From assembly GCF_029542085.1 (NCBI RefSeq), contig NZ_CP107036.1, forward strand, positions 6,324,001-6,388,000: a DNA stretch of 64,000 nt, written 5' to 3'. This stretch comes from Sphingobacterium sp. ML3W (GTDB lineage: Bacteria > Bacteroidota > Bacteroidia > Sphingobacteriales > Sphingobacteriaceae). Shown here in pieces: positions 44,800 through 53,051 of this stretch. The notes beneath the pieces were generated by a model that was not told where the DNA came from, searched no databases, and saw only the letters and a program-made list of their open reading frames with translations. Position numbers and translations under genes: made by a program. Numbering within the stretch: the stretch's first letter is position 1; each line of letters opens with the position of its first letter.

Positions 44800-45105
44800 A
44801 TGGAAAATCTAAAAGGTAACACTTGGAAATGCCGTGCCACGGGTAAAGTAGCATTTCCGTCGTTGATCGAAGCAAAATGGAGGATGATCAATTTTAAATT
44901 CATGACACGCATCAGGAATAAAGACGGCAAACGTGTCAAACATCGCATGGGCAAACCGGCTTGCAAAAGAGCCTACTATTGTAAATTTTGTAAGGGGTAC
45001 CACATTACGAAATGGGATAAAAGTCATTTCAAAAACTACAAAAATGTAGTGGTGACTTGGGATATCTCTGCTATAGTAAATGATTATAACTATTTATTGG
45101 AATAG
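44800..45105 (+). CDS. Small basic Cys/His protein
   Basis: The start is at the ATG at 44800 (MENLKGNTWKC), 13 bases after the LytTR stop. 101 residues, very basic, with ACKRAYYCKFCKGYHITKW: a CxxC..H pattern of a small zinc ribbon, plus an earlier Cys (WKCRATGKVAFPS). It could bind nucleic acid. Last recognisable gene before the mobile-element remnant. Confidence 0.55.
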   Translation: MENLKGNTWKCRATGKVAFPSLIEAKWRMINFKFMTRIRNKDGKRVKHRMGKPACKRAYYCKFCKGYHITKWDKSHFKNYKNVVVTWDISAIVNDYNYLLE

Positions 45106-45124
45106 TGTTATTAAAAAGGTTAAA

Positions 45125-45320
45125 ACAGGCCTGTTAAGAGTTGAAAGGCCTCGGACAGTCCTTTTGGTCTTGCTATTTCGCAGGTTGATATTGCCAGAGG
45201 CTTTCTCTTCGTTAAGGTGGTTTTCCAGTTCGCCATCCATCATCGGTTCCAACATATGCTTCATTAATGGCGCTAGAACGTCATCATTAGGAGATAAACT
45301 TTTGCCTTCATAAAGACCTT
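45125..45320 (-). pseudogene. IS256-family transposase remnant
   Basis: On the minus strand one frame reads SLSPNDDVLAPLMKHMLE, then MMDGELENHLNEEKASGN and INLRNSKTKRTVRG. This is the N-terminal signature of IS256/MULE-type transposases (LxxLLxxxLExxLxGEL..HLGxxK..G..RNGxxxKTVxT). Only about 60 codons remain and there are no catalytic residues or terminal repeats. It marks the left edge of the glycopeptide island. Confidence 0.8.
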
Positions 45321-46039
45321 ACATAGCTCCTACCTTGAAGCGTTCAAAACGCCGAAGCTCTCTTGACTGCCTTTAAAAACAAACACTAACGAAAAATCGA
45401 ATGGGCCCTTTTTTTCATGACCGTGCCTTTTGAATAATTGAAATTAAATAATCTTATTGAATTGTTTCTCTGACACAATTCATGTTACAGCCTCTATATA
45501 AGAGCGAAAATTTTTCTTTGTTAGTGCGGGAAATGAATATGTTTTAAGGTTGTACTTATTCAAAACTATTACTGTTTTTTAAATATGAAGTAAACATATG
45601 TTTGTTTCTGGTTAAAGTGTTTACTGTACACGAATACGTTTTCGCTATTAGCACAATCGATTGCGTTTGTTTTCGCTGATAACTGTTTGAATCTAATAAA
45701 CTAATATTACAATAGAAATTCAAGCAAGGGGTTTGTTAATGCCGGTTTGGATTAAATAAGTTAATACCTGCTGGATGATCCAGGATTAAAAACCAATCGT
45801 ATGTCAATTATGAAAAGAAAGAAGACTTTTTATACCTTATTTTTCCTATTTGGATTCAGCAATTCAAATTTGGTTTCTGTTTTTGCATCAGATGTCAAAA
45901 AGGTTATTTCCTTTAAGTTTATCAGATCTTTCATGTACTGTTTCAGAATCAAACAGATTTTTTTGTGCTTTCCTGGTCGCAGGCAAGTGATGGTTTTATA
46001 AAATTGAAAGCCTAAAAGGGAACATAAAAGTTTGAGTAC
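45321..46039. other. Leader region of the glycopeptide island with an orphan signal-like ORF
   Basis: About 720 bases. A 66-codon plus-strand frame (45801-46001) begins MSIMKRKKTFYTLFFLFGF, a good signal sequence, then degenerates into low-information sequence, so it may be the 5' stub of a deleted gene. Two copies of GTTTTCGCT 31 bases apart (45638 and 45669) could be regulator half-sites. No terminator or clear -7 box was found. Confidence 0.35.
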
Positions 46040-46057
46040 ATGCTATCTATAATCAAA

Positions 46058-47656
46058 ATGCAGGATCTTTACTATATTTCAGCGCAACCCGTATCAGTTT
46101 ATTTTATCTGGCAACTGGATTTATTAATTTTTAATTTTAAGAATCTGGGTTTAAACAAAGAAAATATCCATATACTTTTTGCATATAATGAGGAGGTTGA
46201 CAAGAAGCAAATTTTAGAGGAATTCGTGAAGAGAAATTCTAAATATGCTTCCATCTTTTTGTATAATGATACAAGAAGCAAAAAGAACTATTTATCTTCT
46301 GTAAGGCCTCATATCATCGCCAAACATATTGCTCAACACCCTTATCTGGAGCAGTCTGTATTATTATACCACGATTCAGATCTATTGTTTAAAAGACTTC
46401 CAGATGTTAATCTTTTCATGGATGACGAGTACTGTTATGTTGCCAATACCAAATCCTATCTAGGGTATAATTATATAATGGATTGCCTCACTGAACGTGA
46501 ATTCGGGAAAATGTGCAGTATTGTGGGGATTTCCTCAGAGCAGGTCAAAGGTCTGGATCAAAAATTTGTGGGGGGCGCTCAATATATCGTGAAAGGAACC
46601 TCTATTGATTTCTGGCAGAAAGTGGAAATAGATGCTGAAAATCTATTTAACTATATGACTGCGATTAATGAAAAAAAGAATAGAGATTTCCGTAGTAATA
46701 ATGACGCCCTAGCCGGCAAAAAGATAGGCATACAGGCATGGTGCAGTGATATGTGGGCGATGCTCTGGAATCTCAGTCTAGGTGGAAAGGAAATTCGTGT
46801 TTTAGAGGATCTGAATCATTGTTGGCCCTGGGATCACATGAGCGAATGGGATAAGAAACCTATTCTGCATTATTCAGGCAGTATAACCAGTACAAGGTTT
46901 TTTAGAAAAGGCTTATATAATCTATTCCCGCCATACTATTCGAAAAACATCGCGGAAATAGACGTTGATACAGTAAGTTATGCGATGGCGCAAGGAATTA
47001 AAGATTTTGTAGAAGAGGAATTGAGGCCAAACACCTACACGGATAGTAAACATTCATTTATTCTGATCTATGACCATATCAGTGCCGACAGCTTAGATGT
47101 CAATTTGCTATGGTTTTATAAATATTTCAATATAAATCTCATCGTTTTGGATTTAGGTGCAAATTTTGGAAAGGAGCAGCTTGAGCTACTTTCCGGCTTA
47201 GGTTATGGATACTTTTCTTTCGATCATTATAAAAATGAAGAGTTGTTAATTGATGATCTGTCAGACGCCATAAAAACGCCATTTGTTGGCTGCATGCGCA
47301 ATCATACAATACTCTCAGAACACCAGCTGATTTCCGCCATGAAATTCATGAGAAGTATGAAGGACAAGGAGGTAAAATCGGTCATTCCTTATAGTGAGAG
47401 TGCGGAAATTGCACAGGTGGACAGCTTATTTCATGCATTGTTTTCAGATTTTATAGATATAGATCTACTGGTTAAGAATTATGACAAATTTAATCTGGTG
47501 CAAAAAAACAAAAATGAAAGAATCGCAGCCTTCTTTACAACAACCGAAGAATTTCTGTCACAATTAAGGGGAGTTGATCTTAAGAATTCGGTGGATGATA
47601 TTTTTAGTTGTCCTGTAGAATCCGGTTATATTGATGGACCTTGTTTTCAACTTTAA
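46058..47656 (+). CDS. Glycosyltransferase-like protein (candidate peptidyl glycosyltransferase)
   Basis: The start is taken at 46058 (MQDLYYISAQPVSVYF); 46040 is possible. 532 residues. The N-terminal ~290 residues form a GT-A-like domain: VSVYFIWQLDLLIFNFKNLG, VRPHIIAKHIAQHP, SVLLYHDSDLLF with a DxD metal site, FVGGAQYIVKG, SDMWAMLWNL and KPILHYSG. The order of blocks recalls enzymes that attach sugars directly to Hyp or Ser of peptides (HPAT/SerGT type), which is my inference. The C-terminal ~220 residues (FILIYDHISADSLDVNLLWFY..) may be a second domain. First gene of the island, overlapping the next. Confidence 0.6.
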   Translation: MQDLYYISAQPVSVYFIWQLDLLIFNFKNLGLNKENIHILFAYNEEVDKKQILEEFVKRNSKYASIFLYNDTRSKKNYLSSVRPHIIAKHIAQHPYLEQSVLLYHDSDLLFKRLPDVNLFMDDEYCYVANTKSYLGYNYIMDCLTEREFGKMCSIVGISSEQVKGLDQKFVGGAQYIVKGTSIDFWQKVEIDAENLFNYMTAINEKKNRDFRSNNDALAGKKIGIQAWCSDMWAMLWNLSLGGKEIRVLEDLNHCWPWDHMSEWDKKPILHYSGSITSTRFFRKGLYNLFPPYYSKNIAEIDVDTVSYAMAQGIKDFVEEELRPNTYTDSKHSFILIYDHISADSLDVNLLWFYKYFNINLIVLDLGANFGKEQLELLSGLGYGYFSFDHYKNEELLIDDLSDAIKTPFVGCMRNHTILSEHQLISAMKFMRSMKDKEVKSVIPYSESAEIAQVDSLFHALFSDFIDIDLLVKNYDKFNLVQKNKNERIAAFFTTTEEFLSQLRGVDLKNSVDDIFSCPVESGYIDGPCFQL

Positions 47657-48695
47657 TCAGAACACCGTGGAAAATACGATAATTAATCACCCGGCAAACA
47701 GGAGCTGCGAAAAATTACTGATCAAGGCGATCCAGACCGGCAAAACCAGAAGGAATAAAGATAGGGATCATCTGACGGAGAGTTTTCAAAAATTAATTGC
47801 CGAACTCTATGACGAAGAGAATACGACATTTGGTAGCGGGGTAGTCGGTATGGCCTGGAGGCTGGAATGGATCGTTAAGAAAAAGCTCTTTCTGGGGTTT
47901 GACCTGCATGAAGTTGAGGAAATTTTGGAAGACGTGGATAATTTTATCTATAAAAGAACGATTTATCAGAATGCATCTGATTTTTCACTGACAGATGGTC
48001 TTTTGGGAGACTTATATTATCTGGTTAATAGATTGGACAGGATCAGCCCGGAGGTTAAGAAAATTCCTATCGCAAAATGTATTTTTATCTTGATAGATAG
48101 GTTATCTACAGCCTTTTCTGCTATAGTTTCATCAAATGTCGGGAGCTCCAAAAACGTTAATGATTGGAGCAGTGATCAATTAAAATTCTTTTCTCAGCTG
48201 TTTCACATATTGTCTTTCGTACCATTCTTACCCTACACGGAATATGGAGTTATTCAGCAATTGATTGATAAGATGTCCAATTTCATAAAATATCTATTTA
48301 TTGAATCATTGGATATGCATCCAGATGAAATCTCACAGGAGCGATATACCGACCTGTTAATGTTGAGTGTATGTTACCATAACGTCGGAAAGAAATTGAA
48401 GATTAGCAGATGGGAAAAAAGAGGAAAACAATATACCGCTCATTACATCGGCTTGATGAATTTTGATGAGATATATTCTGCAGCATTTTCGGAAAAATTT
48501 CTACGGATTTATGGTTTAATAGTAAGCAGCGGGATTACTATAGAAATTAACACTAAAGTTTTAATAGAAAAGTTATGGATTGAATACCAAAGTAATAATC
48601 AAGATAGGAGTGATTTGCTGGAGGCAATTATCGGTGGAAATACTAAACCTAGCCATGCTGCGATGATATCTGATTTACAAATAATATCCATATAG
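47634..48695 (+). CDS. LanC-like protein lacking zinc ligands
   Basis: 353 residues, ATG at 47634 inside the end of the preceding gene. The pattern TTFGSGVVGMAWRLEWIVKKKLFLGFDLHEVEEILEDVDNFIY followed by SLTDGLLGDLYYLVNRL matches the LanC-like (lanthionine cyclase/alpha-toroid) proteins seen in Bacteroidota peptide clusters. I see no GxxHG or paired Cys..CysHis zinc site; the nearest is LSVCYHNVG. The precursor has no Cys, so lanthionine formation is excluded for that peptide. It may have become a scaffold for the glycosyltransferases. Confidence 0.6.
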   Translation: MDLVFNFNQNTVENTIINHPANRSCEKLLIKAIQTGKTRRNKDRDHLTESFQKLIAELYDEENTTFGSGVVGMAWRLEWIVKKKLFLGFDLHEVEEILEDVDNFIYKRTIYQNASDFSLTDGLLGDLYYLVNRLDRISPEVKKIPIAKCIFILIDRLSTAFSAIVSSNVGSSKNVNDWSSDQLKFFSQLFHILSFVPFLPYTEYGVIQQLIDKMSNFIKYLFIESLDMHPDEISQERYTDLLMLSVCYHNVGKKLKISRWEKRGKQYTAHYIGLMNFDEIYSAAFSEKFLRIYGLIVSSGITIEINTKVLIEKLWIEYQSNNQDRSDLLEAIIGGNTKPSHAAMISDLQIISI

Positions 48696-48730
48696 TGATA
48701 GTAAACCATCTGAAAAACAAAAAGGATAAC

Positions 48731-49630
48731 ATGCAAATAATTTCAATAGTAATTGCTACCTATAATAATGAGCATTCAATTGTCAACACTCTAATGTCGA
48801 TCAAAAGACAGACATCTGATCTTTGGGAATGTGTTATTATTGATGATTGTTCCACAGATGGAACGGTAGCAACTGTAAGGGCAGAAATTGCAGGATATCA
48901 ACGGTTCAGGCTATTTGAGAATCGAACAGTTAAAGGGGTAGGCTATTGTAGAAATCTAGGGGTAGATCATTGCCTGGGCGATTATCTCGTATTTTTAGAG
49001 CCTGGTAATTTTTTGTACAATACCTGTATCGAGAAAAGAAGTTATTTTATTAAAGGGTGGTCAAATATAGATGTTTTGGTTTCTCACACCACTTTGTTTA
49101 AGGACCAGGTAGACCATGTTATCGGTAGCATCAACCATAGTTTAATAGAAACGAATTACCATGATCTGATCAATAGTCTGATAAGATGCTGCCAGATATG
49201 GACAATGAGTTCAGTGACATGGGAAAAGAGATTTCTGTTAAAGATCGGAAAATGGTCCACTAAGTTTGAATCCTTTTCAGAAATGGATCTCTATATCAGG
49301 GGTCTTTTAGAGAGACCTAAGCTCCATTTTACTAAAATTGAAGATTCATTGATGAAAATAGAAACTAGTAAATCGGATGTTTTACAAGAAATTAGGGAAC
49401 TTACTATGTTGCTCAATATATACTTTGAGGTAATTAATAGATTTTCGAACGGTAGGACGGTGCAAGATATTTATAATGCATCTTTTATGTTTCTTATCAA
49501 GAATATATTACGGTTGATCCTATCAAACGAGATCGAATTAGGAGAGGGTGATAAACAGCTGCTCTTTTCAATATTGGAAAAAATAACAGATGAGGAAGGT
49601 GTGCTCCAGGTAAGAGCAATTTTGCAATAA
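48731..49630 (+). CDS. GT2-family glycosyltransferase, degenerate metal-binding motif
   Basis: The start is set at the ATG at 48731; the frame is open from a GTG at 48695. 299 residues. GT2 features: ISIVIATYNNEHSIVNTLMSIKRQT, WECVIIDDCSTDGT, GVGYCRNLGVDHC. Where a DxD is expected it reads VFLEPGNFL, whereas the paralog at 53052 has IFLDGDDIL at the same place. The two proteins are otherwise colinear (CIEKR/CIETR, VSHTTLFK/VSQTTYFK). It may be inactive or a regulatory partner of the other GT2. Confidence 0.75.
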   Translation: MQIISIVIATYNNEHSIVNTLMSIKRQTSDLWECVIIDDCSTDGTVATVRAEIAGYQRFRLFENRTVKGVGYCRNLGVDHCLGDYLVFLEPGNFLYNTCIEKRSYFIKGWSNIDVLVSHTTLFKDQVDHVIGSINHSLIETNYHDLINSLIRCCQIWTMSSVTWEKRFLLKIGKWSTKFESFSEMDLYIRGLLERPKLHFTKIEDSLMKIETSKSDVLQEIRELTMLLNIYFEVINRFSNGRTVQDIYNASFMFLIKNILRLILSNEIELGEGDKQLLFSILEKITDEEGVLQVRAILQ

Positions 49631-49640
49631 ACATATCAAA

Positions 49641-50363
49641 ATGAATCATATAAATAGTTATCTGTGTCCGTTTTGCTCTTTTTCTCTGCCGATAATGAAT
49701 ATTATTGGTACTGACTTTCCCGTGATTAAAGAAAAGAAGATTGTCGGAGGTGGAGAAAGGTACGGTGGGTGCCCCAATTGTCTCAGTACAGATAGAGACC
49801 GACTCGTTTTCGTCTATCTGAAATCCGTCTATAAGATATTTGAAAGAAATGACTGTAAAATTCTCCATATCGCTCCGGAGTTTAACCTATTGAGATCTTT
49901 GAATGATCGATTTGCTGCCTCAGATTACATATGTGGTGATCTTAATCCCGCTTACTATAACAGCGGTCGAAAGATGATCGAAAAAATTAATATTCTAGAT
50001 ATTCCTTATCCTGACAAATACTTTGATCTGGTTATTTGCAACCATGTACTGGAGCATATAGAGGAAGATATTTTGGCCATGAAAGAAATTTTTAGAGTGC
50101 TTAAAGCCAGCGGGCAGGCGATTCTGCAGACTCCGATTTCATTTGATCTGGATGTTACGTATGAAAATTTTGAGATTGTGAATGAAACCGACCGTGAGAC
50201 TGCTTTTGGTCAGAAAGATCATGTTAGAATATATGGAAATGATTACGTGACAAGATTAGAAAGTGTTGGTTTTTCCGTTCAAAAGTTCAATCTATATCCG
50301 GATTACGACCTTTTTGGATTAAATAGTGAAGAGCGGTTATTTGTATGCAACCGAAATGATTAA
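49641..50363 (+). CDS. SAM-dependent methyltransferase with N-terminal zinc-ribbon
   Basis: 240 residues. The N-terminal CPFCSF...GGCPNCLSTDRDR forms a two-CxxC zinc-binding element. A class I methyltransferase fold follows: KILHIAPEFNLLRSL (SAM loop, variant), ICGDLNP, INILDIPYPDKYFDLVICNHVLEHIEED (motif IV with HVLEHI), IFRVLKASGQAILQTP. It is of the type that methylates sugars or peptides in glycan clusters. Ten bases after the GT2 gene, so co-transcribed. Confidence 0.8.
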   Translation: MNHINSYLCPFCSFSLPIMNIIGTDFPVIKEKKIVGGGERYGGCPNCLSTDRDRLVFVYLKSVYKIFERNDCKILHIAPEFNLLRSLNDRFAASDYICGDLNPAYYNSGRKMIEKINILDIPYPDKYFDLVICNHVLEHIEEDILAMKEIFRVLKASGQAILQTPISFDLDVTYENFEIVNETDRETAFGQKDHVRIYGNDYVTRLESVGFSVQKFNLYPDYDLFGLNSEERLFVCNRND

Positions 50364-50384
50364 TGCAGCATGTATAAATAATAT

Positions 50385-51065
50385 ATGATGGAAAAAGTTT
50401 TTATTTCAATTGGCGAAAACTGTCTCGCAGATGCAATTTTAGCAAGGTTTGGTTTAAAATCATTCACGACTCCGTTTTCTCATGGTAAATCCAATATAGA
50501 ATATCTATTGCAGCTTGAAAAAGAAAGGTATAAAGATATAGTCAATACCGATTATTTGGAGTATGGGGACCTAAACAATAATCCTTCCAGCAGAAAGGTT
50601 CCAGTGTTAAAAAAATATGTTAAAACCTGTAATGTATATCACGAGATGTTTATGGGCGGGGTGGTGTTTTCGCATAGTGATGTAATTGAAAGTGTGGTAA
50701 TTAGGGATACCATCAAAAAACGCGCGGAGAGGTTAGTGGATATTAAAGGAAAAAAAGAGGTGTACGCCTTTTATCACCATAGATTTACGAATCATCGGTC
50801 TGATTTTGAAATGCTGATCGATGACCTGGATTCCTTTATACAATTATACTGTACGGATAAGGTTTCATCCAAATGCATATTGTTCACGCAGCATATTATT
50901 GAAAACGGCCAGGAAAGGGGGGTAAAGTATGCGTCTCACAATCATGTCCATATATTCATGTTTTACACGCTTCAGGAATGGGAGGGGACTGACGATGACG
51001 TTTTCTGGGCAAAATGTGATGAAGATTTAATTGCGCAAATGATTGCCCATGTCCATAATATCTAA
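50385..51065 (+). CDS. DUF1796-type papain-like cysteine peptidase family protein
   Basis: 226 residues; a second ATG follows immediately. FISIGENCLADAILARFGLKSFTTPFSHG matches the start of DUF1796, a family described as putative papain-like cysteine peptidases (FISLGxxCxxAxxLxxxGLRxxxxPFDW), with the Cys at GENC. Later His candidates lie in VYAFYHHRFTNHRSDF and SHNHVHIFMF. Members often sit in glycan-biosynthesis clusters with glycosyltransferases, so a role other than proteolysis is possible. It ends about 100 bases before the fucosidase gene. Confidence 0.65.
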   Translation: MMEKVFISIGENCLADAILARFGLKSFTTPFSHGKSNIEYLLQLEKERYKDIVNTDYLEYGDLNNNPSSRKVPVLKKYVKTCNVYHEMFMGGVVFSHSDVIESVVIRDTIKKRAERLVDIKGKKEVYAFYHHRFTNHRSDFEMLIDDLDSFIQLYCTDKVSSKCILFTQHIIENGQERGVKYASHNHVHIFMFYTLQEWEGTDDDVFWAKCDEDLIAQMIAHVHNI

Positions 51066-51164
51066 AATTTGTATGAAATGTAATCAAATAGGTGAAGTCA
51101 AATACCACGAACAGTGTTGTTTGGGGTTTTCTTCCGATATAATAAGTTGTTAATTATTTTAAAA

Positions 51165-52673
51165 ATGAAAAAAAACAGGATTCAAATTCTTTTAATGTTA
51201 GCTATGTTAACCCCGTTGAGTTTAGTTAAAGCGCAGTGGACCGGTAAAAGAGAAAAACCAACCAAGACCGTTGAAGTCAAATATGGTACGATTACTCCAC
51301 CAAACAGAGCGGACTCCGCCATGGCGGCTTTCCGTAATTATGGGCTCGGACAATTTATCCATTGGGGATTGTATGCTATACCCGGCAACGAATGGAATGG
51401 CGTAAGTGCGAGACAGGGGGCTCCAGCATCTGAGTGGATCAGAACCTGGGGCGGACCGACTGCACCCAAAGACTGGCTGAACATCTATGATAACCTTTAT
51501 AAGCAATTCAATCCAAAAAATTTTGATGCTAAAATCTGGGCTAAACGTGCGAAAGAAATGGGAGTCAAATATCTGATTTTTACTACAAAACACCATGATG
51601 GATTTTGTTTATGGCCTTCTAAATATTCTGACTATACAGTGGCTAACAGTCCCTATAAAAAAGATATAGTTAAACAAGTCGTAGACGCTTATACCGAGCA
51701 AGGTATTGATGTCTTCCTTTATTTTTCCGTGACGGAATGGACCAACAAAGATTGCATTACATCCATCCCGAAAACCGCCGATGAAAAAGCAAGGTTTGAC
51801 CGTTTTCTAAAATATACCAAGAACCAATTACTGGAGCTGCAAACAAATTATCCCCAAGTAAAAGGGTTTTGGTTTGATGGCACCTGGGATAGGTCCTGGG
51901 TGAATTCCTACGAATTTACTTACAACTTGGAAAAAGAACTCAGGAAAAATAATCCAAATTTAATCATCGGGTCACGCTTTCGCAACGATGAACACGGAAG
52001 TAGACATTTTGATTCAAATGGGGTACTGTTAGGGGATTACGAACAGGGATGGGAACGTAAGATGCCTGCAAGTATGGACATTCTTGATGGGCATGATTGG
52101 GATTGTGTGATGACGATACCTCCAAATGGATGGGGCTATGTTAAGAACACCGATGGTATGTACCTTAAGTCCACCGATGATATTATCGACCTATTGATGA
52201 GGTCCCGTTCCATGAATGGTAATTTTGTTCTCAATTTCGGACCTGACGGGGATGGAAACATGAGCACGCACGAAAATGAACTCATCACAGATTTAGGAAA
52301 ATGGACCAAGGTGAATGCCGAAGGTATCTATAATGTCAGTCACTTTCCACTTGAGAGTAAGTATGGATACTATACTGTCAGTAAAACCGATTCGACATCG
52401 TTGTTCTTAACCGTTATGAATAGGCCCGTCAATAATATTTTAAGAGTGGTCTTCCCCAAGAATTCCAAACTGATCCCTGCTTCAGCCGCACTGCTGGACT
52501 CCCACCAGGATTTAATTTTAAAAAAGGCAAATATTGGTTTCGATAGAGATAAAAATATGTATTTCGATATTATCATTCCCGAGAATTTGCAATCCAAACG
52601 AGCCTTTTTGGTAAAGATAAAATTGGGGAGTGCGAAAACTGTAGAAGACAAATTGATGGATGCAAAAATCTAA
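51165..52673 (+). CDS. Secreted alpha-L-fucosidase (GH29)
   Basis: The start is at the ATG at 51165 (MKKNRIQILLMLAMLTPLSLVKAQW), which gives a clean signal peptide; the longer frame is not credible. 502 residues. GH29 hallmarks: FGLGQFIHWGLYAIPGNEW-like entry, YLIFTTKHHDGFCLWPS, DIVKQVVDAYTEQGIDVFLYFS, and GFWFDGTWDRSW with the nucleophile Asp, then MNGNFVLNFGPDGDGN. It removes alpha-L-fucose from glycans outside the cytoplasm. Placed just upstream of the peptide gene in a cluster with a fucosyltransferase, it may trim or deprotect the exported product or recycle fucose. Confidence 0.9.
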   Translation: MKKNRIQILLMLAMLTPLSLVKAQWTGKREKPTKTVEVKYGTITPPNRADSAMAAFRNYGLGQFIHWGLYAIPGNEWNGVSARQGAPASEWIRTWGGPTAPKDWLNIYDNLYKQFNPKNFDAKIWAKRAKEMGVKYLIFTTKHHDGFCLWPSKYSDYTVANSPYKKDIVKQVVDAYTEQGIDVFLYFSVTEWTNKDCITSIPKTADEKARFDRFLKYTKNQLLELQTNYPQVKGFWFDGTWDRSWVNSYEFTYNLEKELRKNNPNLIIGSRFRNDEHGSRHFDSNGVLLGDYEQGWERKMPASMDILDGHDWDCVMTIPPNGWGYVKNTDGMYLKSTDDIIDLLMRSRSMNGNFVLNFGPDGDGNMSTHENELITDLGKWTKVNAEGIYNVSHFPLESKYGYYTVSKTDSTSLFLTVMNRPVNNILRVVFPKNSKLIPASAALLDSHQDLILKKANIGFDRDKNMYFDIIIPENLQSKRAFLVKIKLGSAKTVEDKLMDAKI

Positions 52674-52697
52674 GATAAAGATATTATGAAACAATTA

Positions 52698-52726
52698 TTG
52701 TTCTCTCGAAACTGTCGATAGTTTAT
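52698..52726 (+). promoter_or_regulatory. Candidate promoter of the precursor peptide gene
   Basis: TTG at 52698-52700 and TAGTTTAT at 52719-52726, 18 bases apart, resembling the -33 TTG and -7 TAnnTTTG of Bacteroidota. An AT-rich leader without secondary structure follows. Confidence 0.35.
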
Positions 52727-52763
52727 ATATTTTATTATTAATTATTTAAAAATTCAAAAAAAA

Positions 52764-52964
52764 ATGAAAAAATTAAAATTAAATTTCATTAATCTAGGAG
52801 ACGCAGAAGTCCTATCAAAAGATCAACTTAAAAAAGTCCTAGGTGGCGGCTATGGTGCAAATAGTGGAACTTATAATGGGGTTCCACCAACAGACCCTGG
52901 TTCAGTCACCAATCCTAGTAATCCTGTAACTGATCCTGTTACAAGTCGGTATGGTAATTTCTAG
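52764..52964 (+). CDS. GG-leader precursor peptide with Ser/Thr/Pro-rich, Cys-free core
   Basis: 66 residues. The leader MKKLKLNFINLGDAEVLSK...KKVLGG (1-28) is the Bacteroidetes natural-product leader type usually linked to radical-SAM or C39-exporter systems. The C39 transporter 2.1 kb downstream is the expected processing enzyme, cutting after Gly28. The 38-residue core starts GYGANSGTYNGVPP and ends TSRYGNF. It has nine Ser/Thr, five Pro, five Asn, six Gly and no Cys or Lys, which suits O-glycosylation and excludes lanthionine, disulfide or sactionine chemistry. No radical SAM gene is present. Its own terminator follows. Confidence 0.8.
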   Translation: MKKLKLNFINLGDAEVLSKDQLKKVLGGGYGANSGTYNGVPPTDPGSVTNPSNPVTDPVTSRYGNF

Positions 52965-52997
52965 GCTTAAATTTTAAGTTTTAGTATTTCAGGGAAG

Positions 52998-53027
52998 CTG
53001 CCTCCTTTGATGGAGGCAGTTTTTTAT
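52998..53027 (+). terminator. Intrinsic terminator after the precursor gene
   Basis: CTGCCTCC/GGAGGCAG hairpin followed by TTTTTTATT, 33 bases after the precursor stop. It would allow the peptide message to be made in excess over the downstream enzymes. Confidence 0.85.
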
Positions 53028-53051
53028 TGATCATGACCTCTCAAAATAACA

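Noticed and set aside
47634..52964. Lanthipeptide cluster
   Set aside because: The precursor has no Cys and there is no LanB/LanM dehydratase; the LanC-like protein lacks zinc ligands.
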